Shown here piece after piece: positions 8,359 through 17,655 of a stretch of 64,000 nt of DNA; the first letter of the stretch is position 1, and every line of letters begins with the position of its first letter. Both the position numbers and the translations under genes were made by a program. This stretch comes from S010-25 sp964441285 (GTDB taxonomy: Bacteria; Pseudomonadota; Gammaproteobacteria; SZUA-229), in contig CAYTUK010000006.1 in NCBI GenBank assembly GCA_964441285.1, positions 62,001 through 126,000 on the forward strand, in the 5' to 3' direction. The notes below the pieces were generated by a model. That model saw nothing but the letters and a program-made list of their open reading frames with translations. It was not told the DNA's origin and did no database searches.

Positions 8359-9825
8359 ATGAAATATAATGATCTCAGGGATTTTATTTATCAACTTGAA
8401 GAAAAGGGTTTATTAAAACGTATTCAGGTTGAAGTTGATCCCTGTTTGGAAATAACAGAAATTTGTGATCGCACTTTAAAAGCACAGGGACCTGCGCTCT
8501 TATTTGAAAATGTAAAAAATACATCTGTGCCAGTTCTAGCTAATTTATTTGGCACACCAGAACGTGTTGCAATGGGGATGGGTGAAGAGAGTGTAGGCGC
8601 TTTGCGTAAAGTGGGTGAGTTACTGGCATTTTTAAAAGAGCCTGAGCCACCGAAAGGCTTAAAAGATGCCTGGCAGAAAATGCCAATATTCAAACAGATT
8701 TTGAATATGGCGCCGAAAGAGATAAAAAAAGCGGCCTGTCAGGAAGTTATTTATAATAAAGACGATGTCGATTTAAACACTATTCCAGTACAAACTTGCT
8801 GGCCAGGTGATGTTGCACCTTTAATTACCTGGGGACTGGTCGTTACACGCGGACCGGAAAAAGATCGCCAGAATCTTGGTATCTATCGGCAGCAGGTAAT
8901 TGCAAAAAATAAAGTTATCATGCGTTGGTTAGCACAACGTGGTGGTGCTTTAGACTATCAGGAATGGTTACAGAAACATCCTGATGAACCTTTTCCCGTC
9001 GCTGTTGCACTAGGTGCTGACCCAGCAACTATTCTGGCTGCTGTCACTCCCGTACCGGATACACTATCCGAATATGCTTTTGCAGGCTTATTACGCGGCA
9101 GTAAAACAGAAGTTGTAAAATGTGAATTAAGTGATTTGCAAGTCCCTGCTTCCGCAGAATATATTTTTGAAGGTTTTATCTATCCCGGAGAAACGGCTGA
9201 AGAAGGGCCATATGGTGATCATACCGGTTATTATAATGAAGTTGAAAGGTTTCCAGTTTTCACTATAGAAAGAATCACGCATAGAAAGAAACCGATTTAC
9301 CATTCCACCTATACGGGTCGTCCACCAGATGAACCGGCGATACTCGGCGTTGCGTTAAACGAAGTGTTTATTCCAATCCTACAGAAACAGTACCCGGAAA
9401 TTATTGATTTTTATTTACCACCAGAAGGTTGTTCTTATCGCGTGGCGATTGTTAGCATGAAAAAACAGTACCCAGGCCATGCAAAACGTATCATGATGGG
9501 AGTGTGGTCGTTTTTGCGACAGTTTATGTATACAAAATTTATTATTGTTGTTGATGATGATGTGAATACACGAAACTGGCAGGATGTCATCTGGGCGATG
9601 AGTACACGCGTTGATCCAGTTCGTGATTTCACCATGATAGAACGTACACCGATAGATTATCTGGATTTTGCATCACCGATTTCAGGGTTGGGATCAAAAG
9701 TAGGCATTGATGCAACCAATAAATTACCGGGTGAAACAGACCGTGAATGGGGTCGACCAATAAAAATGGATGAAAAAGTGAAAGAAAAAATTGATCAGAT
9801 TTGGCCAGATTTAAAGATAGATTAA
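8359..9825 (+). CDS. ubiD: 4-hydroxy-3-polyprenylbenzoate decarboxylase UbiD
   Basis: A 488-residue prenylated-FMN-dependent decarboxylase of ubiquinone biosynthesis, acting on polyprenyl-4-hydroxybenzoate. Family features are the N-terminal MKYNDLRDFIYQLEEKGLLKRI, the central LGIYRQQV and RGGALDYQEW segments, and GPYGDHTGYY (near 290). The length is that of E. coli UbiD. UbiX, which makes the cofactor, is not in the window. A converging small membrane-protein gene follows 14 bases downstream. Four further ubiquinone genes (ubiE, ubiJ, ubiB, ubiC) occur later in the window. Confidence 0.96.
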   Translation: MKYNDLRDFIYQLEEKGLLKRIQVEVDPCLEITEICDRTLKAQGPALLFENVKNTSVPVLANLFGTPERVAMGMGEESVGALRKVGELLAFLKEPEPPKGLKDAWQKMPIFKQILNMAPKEIKKAACQEVIYNKDDVDLNTIPVQTCWPGDVAPLITWGLVVTRGPEKDRQNLGIYRQQVIAKNKVIMRWLAQRGGALDYQEWLQKHPDEPFPVAVALGADPATILAAVTPVPDTLSEYAFAGLLRGSKTEVVKCELSDLQVPASAEYIFEGFIYPGETAEEGPYGDHTGYYNEVERFPVFTIERITHRKKPIYHSTYTGRPPDEPAILGVALNEVFIPILQKQYPEIIDFYLPPEGCSYRVAIVSMKKQYPGHAKRIMMGVWSFLRQFMYTKFIIVVDDDVNTRNWQDVIWAMSTRVDPVRDFTMIERTPIDYLDFASPISGLGSKVGIDATNKLPGETDREWGRPIKMDEKVKEKIDQIWPDLKID

Positions 9826-9839
9826 TTCAAGTTGAATTC

Positions 9840-10106
9840 TTACGATGAAGGCCAGGCTGCATGTTTATCTATCCAGCGTAAACTTAACCAGTACCATAAA
9901 CAAATGGGAATCATTATTGCTGACCAGCTCCAGTCATCAATAATAAAAATTTTTGCAACAACAGCATTTCCGGTAACGACCGACCAGGGAAGACTATAAA
10001 AAGTAAAAAGGACTGAACTCCATATTAATATCATTGCCATTTTACGGGTATTAATGCTTGAAAAAGCTAGAAAAACCCAGAGCGGCATATCTTTTGTTTT
10101 TTCCAT
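9840..10106 (-). CDS. Small membrane protein of unknown function
   Basis: An 88-residue protein I do not recognise. It has two hydrophobic segments (about residues 24-42 and 61-75) joined by a short polar loop, so it is probably an inner-membrane protein with two crossings. It converges on ubiD. Alternative in-frame ATG codons (residues 7 and 23) leave the start uncertain. Tryptophan-rich content (WSWSAIM, WYWLSLRW) and uninterrupted hydrophobic spacing favour a real gene, but no function can be given. Confidence 0.55.
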   Translation of the reverse strand: MEKTKDMPLWVFLAFSSINTRKMAMILIWSSVLFTFYSLPWSVVTGNAVVAKIFIIDDWSWSAIMIPICLWYWLSLRWIDKHAAWPSS

Positions 10107-10439
10107 TTGTTAGTCGCCTTGAATGGTTGAATTCCTGTTAGTAATTTATACATTAATATTAAGTCGTTTTGCTGAAACAAATACTGATAGTGTCAAGACA
10201 CGCTGTCCAATGCATTCATGTAGGTCCAGCCTGGCTGGCATCCCTGTGGTTGACGGCCTTAAGTTATAATGTCCATCCTGTTAGTAAGCTTGTTATCTAT
10301 TCGTATTTCTGTAAGCTTCAGAGAAGGTTTCTATCTCTACACCATCAATGAATATCTGTGAAATGATGCTTATTTTATTAGTATTAATGAAACAGATAAA
10401 AAGGCTACCGAATAACAGATAATAATAGAGTTATTTTAC
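10107..10439. other. Intergenic region upstream of the ferredoxin reductase gene
   Basis: A 333-base stretch without a convincing gene. It holds a copy of the conserved-core repeat described at 10186-10275 (minus orientation) and presumably promoters for the two divergent genes. A 60-codon frame from 10169 is explained by the repeat and is not called. Confidence 0.6.
10186..10275 (-). repeat. Conserved-core hairpin repeat, copy C
   Basis: Read on the minus strand, the core runs from GGCCGTCAACCACAGGG to CAGCGTGTCTTGA and contains CTACATGAATGCATT. It matches copies A (17131-17231) and B (19163-19260) at both ends and in the CTACAT..ATG.ATT block. The flanks pair as TTAAGGC with GTCTTGA if G-T pairs are allowed. 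See the finding on this family. Confidence 0.65.
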
Positions 10440-11495
10440 ATGAGTTTTAAAGTGAAAGTACCTGCTTCTGGGCATGAGTTTGAAATAGAAAGAAATGAAA
10501 CAGTTCTTCAGGCCGCACTGCGACAAGGAATTGGTTTACCGTATGGTTGCCGAAATGGAGCTTGTGGTAAATGTGCGGGTCGGGTTCTTTCTGGTAAAAC
10601 GAATTATGATTCTGGCGCGTTAAGAGCATCGGCTAAAAAAGCCTTTGAGCAAGGTGAAACCTTATTTTGTCAGGCACATGCAAGCAGTGATTTAACCATA
10701 GAGGTTAGAGAAATAACTCAGAGCAGACAAATTGAAATAAAAATATTACCGTGCAGGGTTGAGCAGATGCAACGGTTGACGCATGACATAATGAAATTAA
10801 AGTTGAAGTTACCTGAAACAGAACGATTACAGTTTATGGCTGGACAGTATCTTGAGTTTTTATTAAAAGATGGTAGACGCCGTGCTTTTTCTATTGCAAA
10901 TGCCCCCCATGATGATGCGTATATTGAGTTGCATATTCGCCATGTACCGGATGGGCAATTTGGCGATTTTGTTTTTGATGGTTTAAAAGAAAAGACATTA
11001 CTAAGAATAGAGGCACCTTTAGGGAGTTATTTTTTACGTGAAGAATCTAAACGCCCCATAATATTAATGGGTGGTGGAACAGGTTTTGCACCATTAAAAA
11101 GTATGCTTGAACATGCATTTTACATTGGTTTAGAAACGCCAGTTCATTTGTTTTGCGGTGTGCGTTCTTTACGTGATTTATATATGGATGAGAGGGTAAA
11201 AATATGGCTGAAAGAATTTGATACTTTAAAATACACCCCAGTATTATCTATACCAGAAGAAGATGATAATTGGCAGGGAGAAATCGGTTTTGTACATGAA
11301 AGCGTTGTACAACATTACCCTGATTTATCTGGTTACGATGTTTATATAAGTGGACCACCACCAATGGTAAAAGCAGGAATGGAGTTATTTTATAAAAAAG
11401 GGTTACCAGAATCTCAAATTTATTCTGACTCGTTTGAATATTCAGATGACGCATTAAAGGCAATGGGTATAAAAAAGCCAAACGTCATCAATTAA
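10440..11495 (+). CDS. 2Fe-2S ferredoxin/FAD/NAD(P)H oxidoreductase (CDP-6-deoxyglucoseen reductase-like)
   Basis: A 351-residue electron-transfer protein with three domains. A plant-type 2Fe-2S domain (1-90) has ligands Cys37, Cys42, Cys45 and Cys77 in GCRNGACGKC and FCQAH. An FAD-binding domain contains RRAFSIANAP (near 150), and an NAD(P)H-binding domain contains ILMGGGTGFAPLKSM (near 209). The family includes CDP-6-deoxy-3,4-glucoseen reductase and oxygenase reductases. A homologue next to ubiD is common in gammaproteobacteria, where its partner is unclear. No sugar or oxygenase genes flank it here, so the specific substrate is not assigned. Confidence 0.88.
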   Translation: MSFKVKVPASGHEFEIERNETVLQAALRQGIGLPYGCRNGACGKCAGRVLSGKTNYDSGALRASAKKAFEQGETLFCQAHASSDLTIEVREITQSRQIEIKILPCRVEQMQRLTHDIMKLKLKLPETERLQFMAGQYLEFLLKDGRRRAFSIANAPHDDAYIELHIRHVPDGQFGDFVFDGLKEKTLLRIEAPLGSYFLREESKRPIILMGGGTGFAPLKSMLEHAFYIGLETPVHLFCGVRSLRDLYMDERVKIWLKEFDTLKYTPVLSIPEEDDNWQGEIGFVHESVVQHYPDLSGYDVYISGPPPMVKAGMELFYKKGLPESQIYSDSFEYSDDALKAMGIKKPNVIN

Positions 11496-11520
11496 TTTTT
11501 TATAGGCGGGTTAAAAAACA

Positions 11521-11533
11521 CCCTGTGGCTGAC
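11521..11533 (-). repeat. Possible fragment of the conserved-core repeat
   Basis: The minus strand reads GTCAGCCACAGGG, identical over 13 bases to the left core of copy A (17131-17231). The rest of the core is absent. It lies between the reductase gene and hemY and may be a decayed copy or chance. Confidence 0.3.
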
Positions 11534-11595
11534 GATTTTGAATAACATGTATTAGCTTCATCTGTTCTAGTAATAATCAGACGTTACAGGGAAAA

Positions 11596-12855
11596 TTATT
11601 GTTTAACAATTTTTAACTGTGGCGTAGTCGAAGAAGTTAAAACTGAAGGTTGGAAGTGCTGTTCGTTATAGTTCTCAACGAGTAACAGAAGCCCCTGGCG
11701 ATAATAGTCAGCAGCATCCGTATCATTCATATGTTCTTCTAATAATTGTGCCAGCCTAAGATACGTTTCTGGTAAGGCTTTAATTGCAATACTGGCTTCA
11801 AGATAATTTTTTGTTTTACCCCACAAGGATAAATTTAGACAAATATTGCCTAATGCGAGCAAAAGATAAGTATTCTGTTGATGATTATTTAGCCATGTTT
11901 CAACCATATCCAAAACCTTATTATCCACCTGAACATCAATTTCAGAATAGAGCTTAATGGTTGATTCGCTCCAGTTTTTATTTAGAGAGAGGCGAAGTTC
12001 TTTTTCAGCTTTAGCAATAAGATTTAACTGAATCAAGCAACGAGCATAATGCTCGATAATATCAGCGCGTTTTTTTAAGTAATTTTCTAACTGTAACCAG
12101 TAATCTTGTAATTGGGGGAAGTCTGCCTGTTTAGTAAGGTTATTTAAACGACCATGACAAATGGAAATTTCGCAGTCAAGAATTTTATCGGAAGATAATT
12201 GGCCCTGTTTTTTTAGTTCGGGAAGGATTAAGAAAAGATTATCCCAGTCTTCCAGTCTTTCATAGGTCTCTACAAGTAGTTGAAGGATAAAAGGTTGCTC
12301 AGGTTTCTTTTGGTGTAACCGTTGTAATGTTGCAAGCGCCTGCTCATTTTGAAATTGTTCCAGCTGTAACTGGGCTTGTGTAATACCAATAGCGATAGCC
12401 GCTTCTGGAGAGGTATCAAAAGCACGGCGTAAATAGTCATCTCTGCGATCGAGTGAACCCTGATGTTGAGCAGCTTTGGCGGCAGTTAAATATGTCAGTA
12501 AAATATTTTCGCTATTAACAACTTGATTAAGTAAGGTTTTTTCTGCCTGTTCAAACTTCCCTTCGGTATATTCAATGATGCTCTGGTTAAATAAGGATTT
12601 TGCTTTCAGCTGTAAACGGTTTTTTCGCTGAGTAAATATATATTGATATGCCGACTTGATAGCACGAAAAAATTTAATAAGTAATGTAAGTAAGAATAGG
12701 GCAGACAGTAGTGCAGCGCCAAAAATCAGTAAATTTGTTTTGAATGAAAAATTAGCAAAACCAATAGAAATATAACCGGTGTCATGATGGGAATACATAG
12801 TAAAACCGGCAATAGTAATGGCGGTTATTAAAACAACATAAAAAAATCGATTCAT
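11596..12855 (-). CDS. hemY: HemY-like TPR membrane protein
   Basis: A 419-residue protein with two N-terminal membrane segments (about 5-22 and 41-63) followed by tetratricopeptide-type helices. The region IEYTEGKFEQAEKTLL near residue 95 and later ETYLRLAQLLEEHMND are typical. HemY is linked to haem biosynthesis in proteobacteria, acting at the inner membrane; its exact role is unsettled. It is the last gene of the algZ-algR-hemD-hemY run. HemX, normally between hemD and hemY, is absent: the gap to hemD is only 94 bases. Confidence 0.88.
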   Translation of the reverse strand: MNRFFYVVLITAITIAGFTMYSHHDTGYISIGFANFSFKTNLLIFGAALLSALFLLTLLIKFFRAIKSAYQYIFTQRKNRLQLKAKSLFNQSIIEYTEGKFEQAEKTLLNQVVNSENILLTYLTAAKAAQHQGSLDRRDDYLRRAFDTSPEAAIAIGITQAQLQLEQFQNEQALATLQRLHQKKPEQPFILQLLVETYERLEDWDNLFLILPELKKQGQLSSDKILDCEISICHGRLNNLTKQADFPQLQDYWLQLENYLKKRADIIEHYARCLIQLNLIAKAEKELRLSLNKNWSESTIKLYSEIDVQVDNKVLDMVETWLNNHQQNTYLLLALGNICLNLSLWGKTKNYLEASIAIKALPETYLRLAQLLEEHMNDTDAADYYRQGLLLLVENYNEQHFQPSVLTSSTTPQLKIVKQ

Positions 12856-12949
12856 AATATTTATGCCTATATTTTTTTATCGACCAACAATAAACCAAAA
12901 GCGGTAAATCAAATAACAGGGTATCTAAAAAGAATGCGTATTACCAGTC

Positions 12950-13702
12950 TTAGTTGAATAGTTTTTTTAAGGAGGATAAGCAGGCTTCATCGGTCGCGTT
13001 TTTTGCCTGATAGATGGATTTAAATCCGTAAGAGTCTGCATTTCTGGCGGTTTTATCAGAAGCAATTATGATCGGTGTAGATAAAATAGCCGGATACTTA
13101 TTAAGTTGCATTAAATTATTCAGACTTTCATTGCTGTTAAGAGTAATCACATCGAGTTGCGCCAGAATATCTGTTGATAAAGGCGGAATGTCAGGTAAAC
13201 CACGTCGATAACTTTCCACATAATATATTTGCGCACCACGCTGAGTTAAATGATCACCAAGAAAAGCACGGCCACCCTGGCCGCGAAAAATTAATATTTT
13301 TTTACCGGCGATGGCAGAAGGTTGTAATGCGTAATGAGAGAGTAAAGACTCACTATTATGTCCATCGGGGTGAATCGAAACATGGATGCCATAGTGTTGC
13401 AGTAATTGTGCTGTTTTGCTGCCGATAGCGGCAATTTTAAGCTGTTCAGGAAAAAGTGAAATCTGTTTAAGCGTTTGAGCAACCGCTGTCGGGCTAATAA
13501 AAATAGCAACATTATATTGATGCAGCTGGTTTTCTATATTAATTAAAGGGTTATTATCCAGGGGGGGTAAAATTTCTATTACCGAGTATGCCATAGCGTG
13601 TCCGCCTGCCAACTTGATAAGTTGGCAGAGGTTCTCAGCACGCTCCTGTGGGCGAGTGACCAGAATATTACGGTTGTTCAGAAATTGTGTATTAGTACCC
13701 AT
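12950..13702 (-). CDS. hemD: Uroporphyrinogen-III synthase
   Basis: A 250-residue protein with the loose HemD pattern: NILVTRPQERAENLCQLI at the N terminus, IFISPTAVAQTL near 90, IAAIGSKTAQLL near 111 and KILIFRGQGGRAFLGDHL near 144. It cyclises hydroxymethylbilane to uroporphyrinogen III. Both neighbours fit the alg-hem block, but hemC, which makes the substrate and usually lies directly upstream, is missing: algR ends 51 bases away. HemD sequences are poorly conserved, so context carries part of this call. Confidence 0.9.
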   Translation of the reverse strand: MGTNTQFLNNRNILVTRPQERAENLCQLIKLAGGHAMAYSVIEILPPLDNNPLINIENQLHQYNVAIFISPTAVAQTLKQISLFPEQLKIAAIGSKTAQLLQHYGIHVSIHPDGHNSESLLSHYALQPSAIAGKKILIFRGQGGRAFLGDHLTQRGAQIYYVESYRRGLPDIPPLSTDILAQLDVITLNSNESLNNLMQLNKYPAILSTPIIIASDKTARNADSYGFKSIYQAKNATDEACLSSLKKLFN

Positions 13703-13753
13703 TACTTTTTAAAGCGTAATTAACCTGAATAAGTAGCCAGTTAGTGAAAGATG

Positions 13754-14506
13754 CTAATTTACAGTAATTTCAGATTTTTTCTGTTTAAATTTTTTACGAA
13801 TAGTGGGTAAGTGCCGTCGACTGATTTCAAGTTGATCATCAATATCTGCAAAGCGGACACAAATATGTCCAGCTGATGATTTAATGAGTCCATGCATGGC
13901 ATTTTCAGCGATCAGGGCATTGCGATGGATGCGGATAAACTGAAAGCTGAATTCTTCTTCCAGCGCTTTTAGTGATTCTTCAATTAAATATTCATTATCA
14001 TCCGTGCGCAGGGTTACGTATTTCTGATCGGCTTTAAAATATAAAATATCTTCAACGGGTATAAGCTCTAAAGCACCGCGAATTTTTATACATATTTTTG
14101 AACGGGAATGGCCGTTTTGTTTTTTTCTTAACTGGTTAAATTGCGCTTTATTGATGCGTTTTGCCGCTTCCAGTGCTTTGTTTAATCGGTGTTGTTTGAT
14201 GGGTTTAACCAGATAATCAACGGCATGGGTTTCAAATGCATCCAGAGCATGATCGCTAAAAGCCGTCGTAAAAATAATGGCGGGTGGGTTGTCCATTTTA
14301 TTAATATAAGCAGCGGCTTCAATCCCATCCATGCCTGGCATACGGATATCCATTAAAACAACATCAGGTTGTGTTAGTTGAGTTTTTCGCAGGGCGTCTT
14401 CGCCCGTTGTTGCTTCACCGATAATTGTGTGGTCTAAGGTCGTAGTAAGCATTTTTCTTAGACGCTGCCGAGCGAGCGGTTCATCATCAACAATTAACAC
14501 TTTCAT
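13754..14506 (-). CDS. algR: LytTR-family response regulator AlgR
   Basis: A 250-residue two-component regulator. The receiver domain (1-120) has acidic residues D7-D8, phospho-acceptor D53 in VVLMDIRMPGMDG and the K of DYLVKP. A LytTR DNA-binding domain follows (about 145-240; FIRIHRNALI). In Pseudomonas, AlgR with AlgZ controls alginate and type IV pilus genes. ATG at 14506 is preferred over the upstream GTG at 14515. The stop of algZ lies 15 bases upstream of it, so the two genes are co-transcribed. No alginate genes are visible here. Confidence 0.93.
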   Translation of the reverse strand: MKVLIVDDEPLARQRLRKMLTTTLDHTIIGEATTGEDALRKTQLTQPDVVLMDIRMPGMDGIEAAAYINKMDNPPAIIFTTAFSDHALDAFETHAVDYLVKPIKQHRLNKALEAAKRINKAQFNQLRKKQNGHSRSKICIKIRGALELIPVEDILYFKADQKYVTLRTDDNEYLIEESLKALEEEFSFQFIRIHRNALIAENAMHGLIKSSAGHICVRFADIDDQLEISRRHLPTIRKKFKQKKSEITVN

Positions 14507-14521
14507 ATTTAACACCCAAAG

Positions 14522-15595
14522 CTATTTTCTGGCATATTCCAGAGGTATTTTTAATGTAACGTTATAATGATCTTTGGTGTCATTTGTAATAAAACTGGCC
14601 TTTTTGCCATAGACCAGGGTCATGCGTTGTTTAATATTATTTTGTGCCATCTGATTACCCTTTCGGTATTGTCCACGCCAAACAGTACCCACCGGATTTT
14701 GTATAGAGATAACCAGTGCATTACCTTGTTGTAGCGTAGAAATTTGAATTTTTCCACCTTCTGTGAGAGGTTCAATACCATGATAAACAGCATTTTCAGC
14801 CAGAGGCTGTAGTAATAGTGCTGGGATTAATAGGTTATTCAAAGACTTATCAATGTTCCACTGAATTTCCAGCCGGTCTCCAAGGCGTAATTTTTCAATA
14901 TTAAGATAGCTTTCCGTAAGCATTATTTCATCTTCAAGCGGGTTTAAATTACGCTCACCCAGGCTGGCACGAAACAGGTCTGAAAGATCCTCAATCGCTG
15001 TTTCTGCCTTGTCTGGCGCGATTGCGATCAGACTGGCAATAGTGTTCATACTGTTAAATAGAAAATGAGGATGAATTCTTGCGCGTAATGCCTGAATTTC
15101 GGATTGTGCCTGTGCAGCAATATTGAGGCGCCACTGACGTTGTATATAAAAGTAGCGTAAAACCACTGCGTAAATGGCAATGCTAATAGTCATCACGCGT
15201 AATAAAAATTGATGACCCAGCCGTTCGCCAGGCGACAACAGTTCATCAAAAAATAAATGATGATCTAATCCAACCGCCATTAAACTGACAAACAGGCTGA
15301 TGCTTAACATAATAGCAAAACTTGCTGGAAGGGCAATTTTATCTGCCTGATGATTAAGCCAGTTGCGTAACAGGCATAACAGAACGGCATTTACCAATGC
15401 TATCCACTGCATTAGCATTGAGGCGAAAGCAAGATAGTTCCAAAAGGGGGCGGTTCCGGCAGGGATAGCCATAGCCAGAACGAGTGCCAGTAATTCAGTG
15501 AGCAGAATTAGTAAAAAAACAACCCGAACATCACAAAAATTGGGCAGTAACCCGTCGTTTATACTATTTAAGCTATTTGCTGAATTTTCAGACAT
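14522..15595 (-). CDS. algZ: LytS-type sensor histidine kinase AlgZ/FimS
   Basis: A 357-residue membrane sensor. Several hydrophobic segments occupy about residues 25-150, followed by the LytS-type kinase motif RIHPHFLFNSMNTIASLI (His175 and His177) and an ATPase region with LLLQPLAENAVYHGIEP (near 262). It lacks an obvious extracellular sensor domain and the classical kinase motif set, as does Pseudomonas AlgZ. It is paired with algR and diverges from argH, matching the argH-algZ-algR order of pseudomonads. Confidence 0.92.
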   Translation of the reverse strand: MSENSANSLNSINDGLLPNFCDVRVVFLLILLTELLALVLAMAIPAGTAPFWNYLAFASMLMQWIALVNAVLLCLLRNWLNHQADKIALPASFAIMLSISLFVSLMAVGLDHHLFFDELLSPGERLGHQFLLRVMTISIAIYAVVLRYFYIQRQWRLNIAAQAQSEIQALRARIHPHFLFNSMNTIASLIAIAPDKAETAIEDLSDLFRASLGERNLNPLEDEIMLTESYLNIEKLRLGDRLEIQWNIDKSLNNLLIPALLLQPLAENAVYHGIEPLTEGGKIQISTLQQGNALVISIQNPVGTVWRGQYRKGNQMAQNNIKQRMTLVYGKKASFITNDTKDHYNVTLKIPLEYARK

Positions 15596-15690
15596 TTACA
15601 ATAAATAGACCAAGCAGCATAAATAGCAAGGTATCGAGCAGTCAGGAGCCGGTTGGGTTTGATATACTGGCATTAATTTAAATAAAAAAG

Positions 15691-17103
15691 ATGCTTATGG
15701 TTACTAACAACAAAATTGACAATAAAACAACGGTCAATTCGTCCTGGGGCGGTCGCTTTAGTGAACAAACGGATGCTTTTGTCGAAACTTTTACGGCATC
15801 CGTACAATTTGACCGGCGCATGTATAAACAGGACATACAGGGTTCACGGGTTCATGCGCGCATGTTGAATAAAATCGGCGTATTAAACCAGCAGGATCTG
15901 GACGCTATTCTTCAGGGGCTGGATACCGTTGAGCAGGAAATTGAGCAGGGCCAGTTCAACTGGTCCATCGCCCTGGAAGATTTGCACATGAATATAGAGG
16001 CACGGCTGACAGAACTCATCGGTGATGCGGGTAAACGCCTACATACCGGGCGTTCACGTAACGATCAGGTGGCGACGGATATTCGGCTATATATGCGTGA
16101 GCAGATAAATTTTATAATGATAGAAATCAAACGCTTCCAAGCCGGCCTGTTAGACATTGCCGAACGTGAAGCGGCAACCATTATGCCGGGGTTTACCCAT
16201 CTACAGGTTGCACAGCCGGTTACTTTTGGTCATCACCTGATGGCCTGGTTTGAGATGTTAAAACGGGATACCACGCGCTTTTTAGATTGTCGCGAACGCA
16301 TGAATATATCACCTTTAGGGGCAGCAGCCCTGGCGGGAACAAGTTATCCGATAGACAGGGAGTTTACTGCCCGTGAACTGGGTTTTAATGCCCCGGCACA
16401 GAATTCTCTCGATGCTGTCAGCGATAGAGACTTTGCCATCGAGTTTTGTGCCGCTTCAGCTATCCTGCTTACGCATATGTCGCGCATGGCTGAAGAGCTG
16501 GTATTGTGGGCATCAGCACAGTTTAATTTTATCGAACTGCCGGATCGTTTCTGCACCGGCTCGTCCATTATGCCGCAGAAAAAAAACCCTGATGTGCCTG
16601 AGCTGGTACGCGGTAAAACCGGTCGGGTGAACGGCCATTTAATTTGCCTGTTAACGCTAATGAAATCCCAACCACTGGCTTATAACAAAGATAATCAGGA
16701 AGATAAAGAGCCCTTATTTGATACTGTTGATACGGTTTTGGGTTCATTGCGCGCCTTTGCTGATATGGTGCCTGCCATTATTTGTAAACGGGAGACGATG
16801 CGGGCTGCTGCCAAACAGGGGTTTTCAACTGCAACCGATCTGGCTGATTATCTGGTGCGTAAAAATCTACCGTTTCGTGACGCGCATGAGATTGTGGGTA
16901 AAGCCGTTGCAAAAGGGGTGGCAGAGAATAAAGATTTAAGTGAATTATCGCTGGCTGAATTACAGCAGTTTTCAGACCAGATAACGTCGGATGTTTTTGA
17001 GGTATTAACCCTGGAAGGTTCAGTGGCCGCCAGAAACCATGTAGGGGGGACTGCGCCAGAACAGGTAAAACGGGCAATTATTGCAGCACGTCAGGCAATA
17101 TAA
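15691..17103 (+). CDS. argH: Argininosuccinate lyase
   Basis: A 470-residue tetrameric lyase that releases arginine and fumarate in arginine synthesis. Diagnostic segments are WGGRFSEQTDAFVETFTAS near the N terminus, HTGRSRNDQVATD near 117, and the fumarase/lyase signature GSSIMPQKKNPD near 290. It diverges from algZ across 95 bases. The start could be ATG at 15691 or at 15697; neither has a clear ribosome-binding site. The first 20 residues are not conserved in the family. Confidence 0.97.
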   Translation: MLMVTNNKIDNKTTVNSSWGGRFSEQTDAFVETFTASVQFDRRMYKQDIQGSRVHARMLNKIGVLNQQDLDAILQGLDTVEQEIEQGQFNWSIALEDLHMNIEARLTELIGDAGKRLHTGRSRNDQVATDIRLYMREQINFIMIEIKRFQAGLLDIAEREAATIMPGFTHLQVAQPVTFGHHLMAWFEMLKRDTTRFLDCRERMNISPLGAAALAGTSYPIDREFTARELGFNAPAQNSLDAVSDRDFAIEFCAASAILLTHMSRMAEELVLWASAQFNFIELPDRFCTGSSIMPQKKNPDVPELVRGKTGRVNGHLICLLTLMKSQPLAYNKDNQEDKEPLFDTVDTVLGSLRAFADMVPAIICKRETMRAAAKQGFSTATDLADYLVRKNLPFRDAHEIVGKAVAKGVAENKDLSELSLAELQQFSDQITSDVFEVLTLEGSVAARNHVGGTAPEQVKRAIIAARQAI

Positions 17104-17130
17104 ATAGATCATTACTGCTCAATCACATAA

Positions 17131-17231
17131 AAGAGTGCTCTGCGTTCAAGGCCGTCAGCCACAGGGGTTGCGGATGTCGAGTCTACATCGATGTATTTAC
17201 TGCGTGCTCTGAACGCAGAGTGTCCCTTTCA
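17131..17231 (+). repeat. Conserved-core hairpin repeat, copy A
   Basis: CTCTGCGTTCA (17138-17148) pairs perfectly with TGAACGCAGAG (17210-17220), enclosing a core of about 60 bases that begins near GCCGTCAGCCACAGGGG and ends with TGCGTGCTCTGA. The core matches copies B and C, whereas the stem sequence is specific to this copy. It lies between converging argH and the Hpt gene, so it might also act as a transcription end. Confidence 0.7.
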
Positions 17232-17275
17232 TCCGCAGCATTAATAATATACCCGGGTTAAAGGGTTTGCCGGCG

Positions 17276-17620
17276 TTAGTTTTTTAATTCGCCTTCAAGA
17301 ACGGAGATAACTTCTGTTATAGATAAACGTAGCACATCAATGAGTTGCGGTGAAACCTCGGCTAAACCGGCGCGACCAATAAGTTCAATGGCTTCAGCCT
17401 TTTTTGCTAGCCCTGATGCGCCAATGCTGCCCGACGTGCTTTTGATTCGATGCGCGGTATTAAATATCTGTTCAGCATTTTTATGCTGAATGGCCTGCTC
17501 AAGTAGCCGCATTTGCCCAGGTAGATTCTCCAGTGTTAAGGTAATGACATCTGGAAAGGTGTCGCCCATTAAGGCTTTTATTTCGGCAAACGCATTGGCA
17601 TCCATTGCAGATTGTGGCAT
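17276..17620 (-). CDS. Histidine phosphotransfer (Hpt) domain protein
   Basis: A 114-residue single-domain Hpt protein. The phospho-acceptor is His57 in AHRIKSTSGSIGASGLAKKA, a classic Hpt motif, within a four-helix pattern. Such proteins relay phosphate between hybrid kinases and response regulators. No hybrid kinase lies beside it, so its partners are unknown; AlgZ/AlgR, 2 kb away, do not normally need an Hpt. The next gene upstream (17656) is on the same strand, 35 bases away, so they may be co-transcribed. Confidence 0.85.
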   Translation of the reverse strand: MPQSAMDANAFAEIKALMGDTFPDVITLTLENLPGQMRLLEQAIQHKNAEQIFNTAHRIKSTSGSIGASGLAKKAEAIELIGRAGLAEVSPQLIDVLRLSITEVISVLEGELKN

Positions 17621-17655
17621 GACTATTATCCTAATATAGAACGAAGTTTAAAAAA

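Noticed and set aside
11918..11930. TTATCCACC near-match inside hemY
   Set aside because: Imperfect, isolated and within a coding region.
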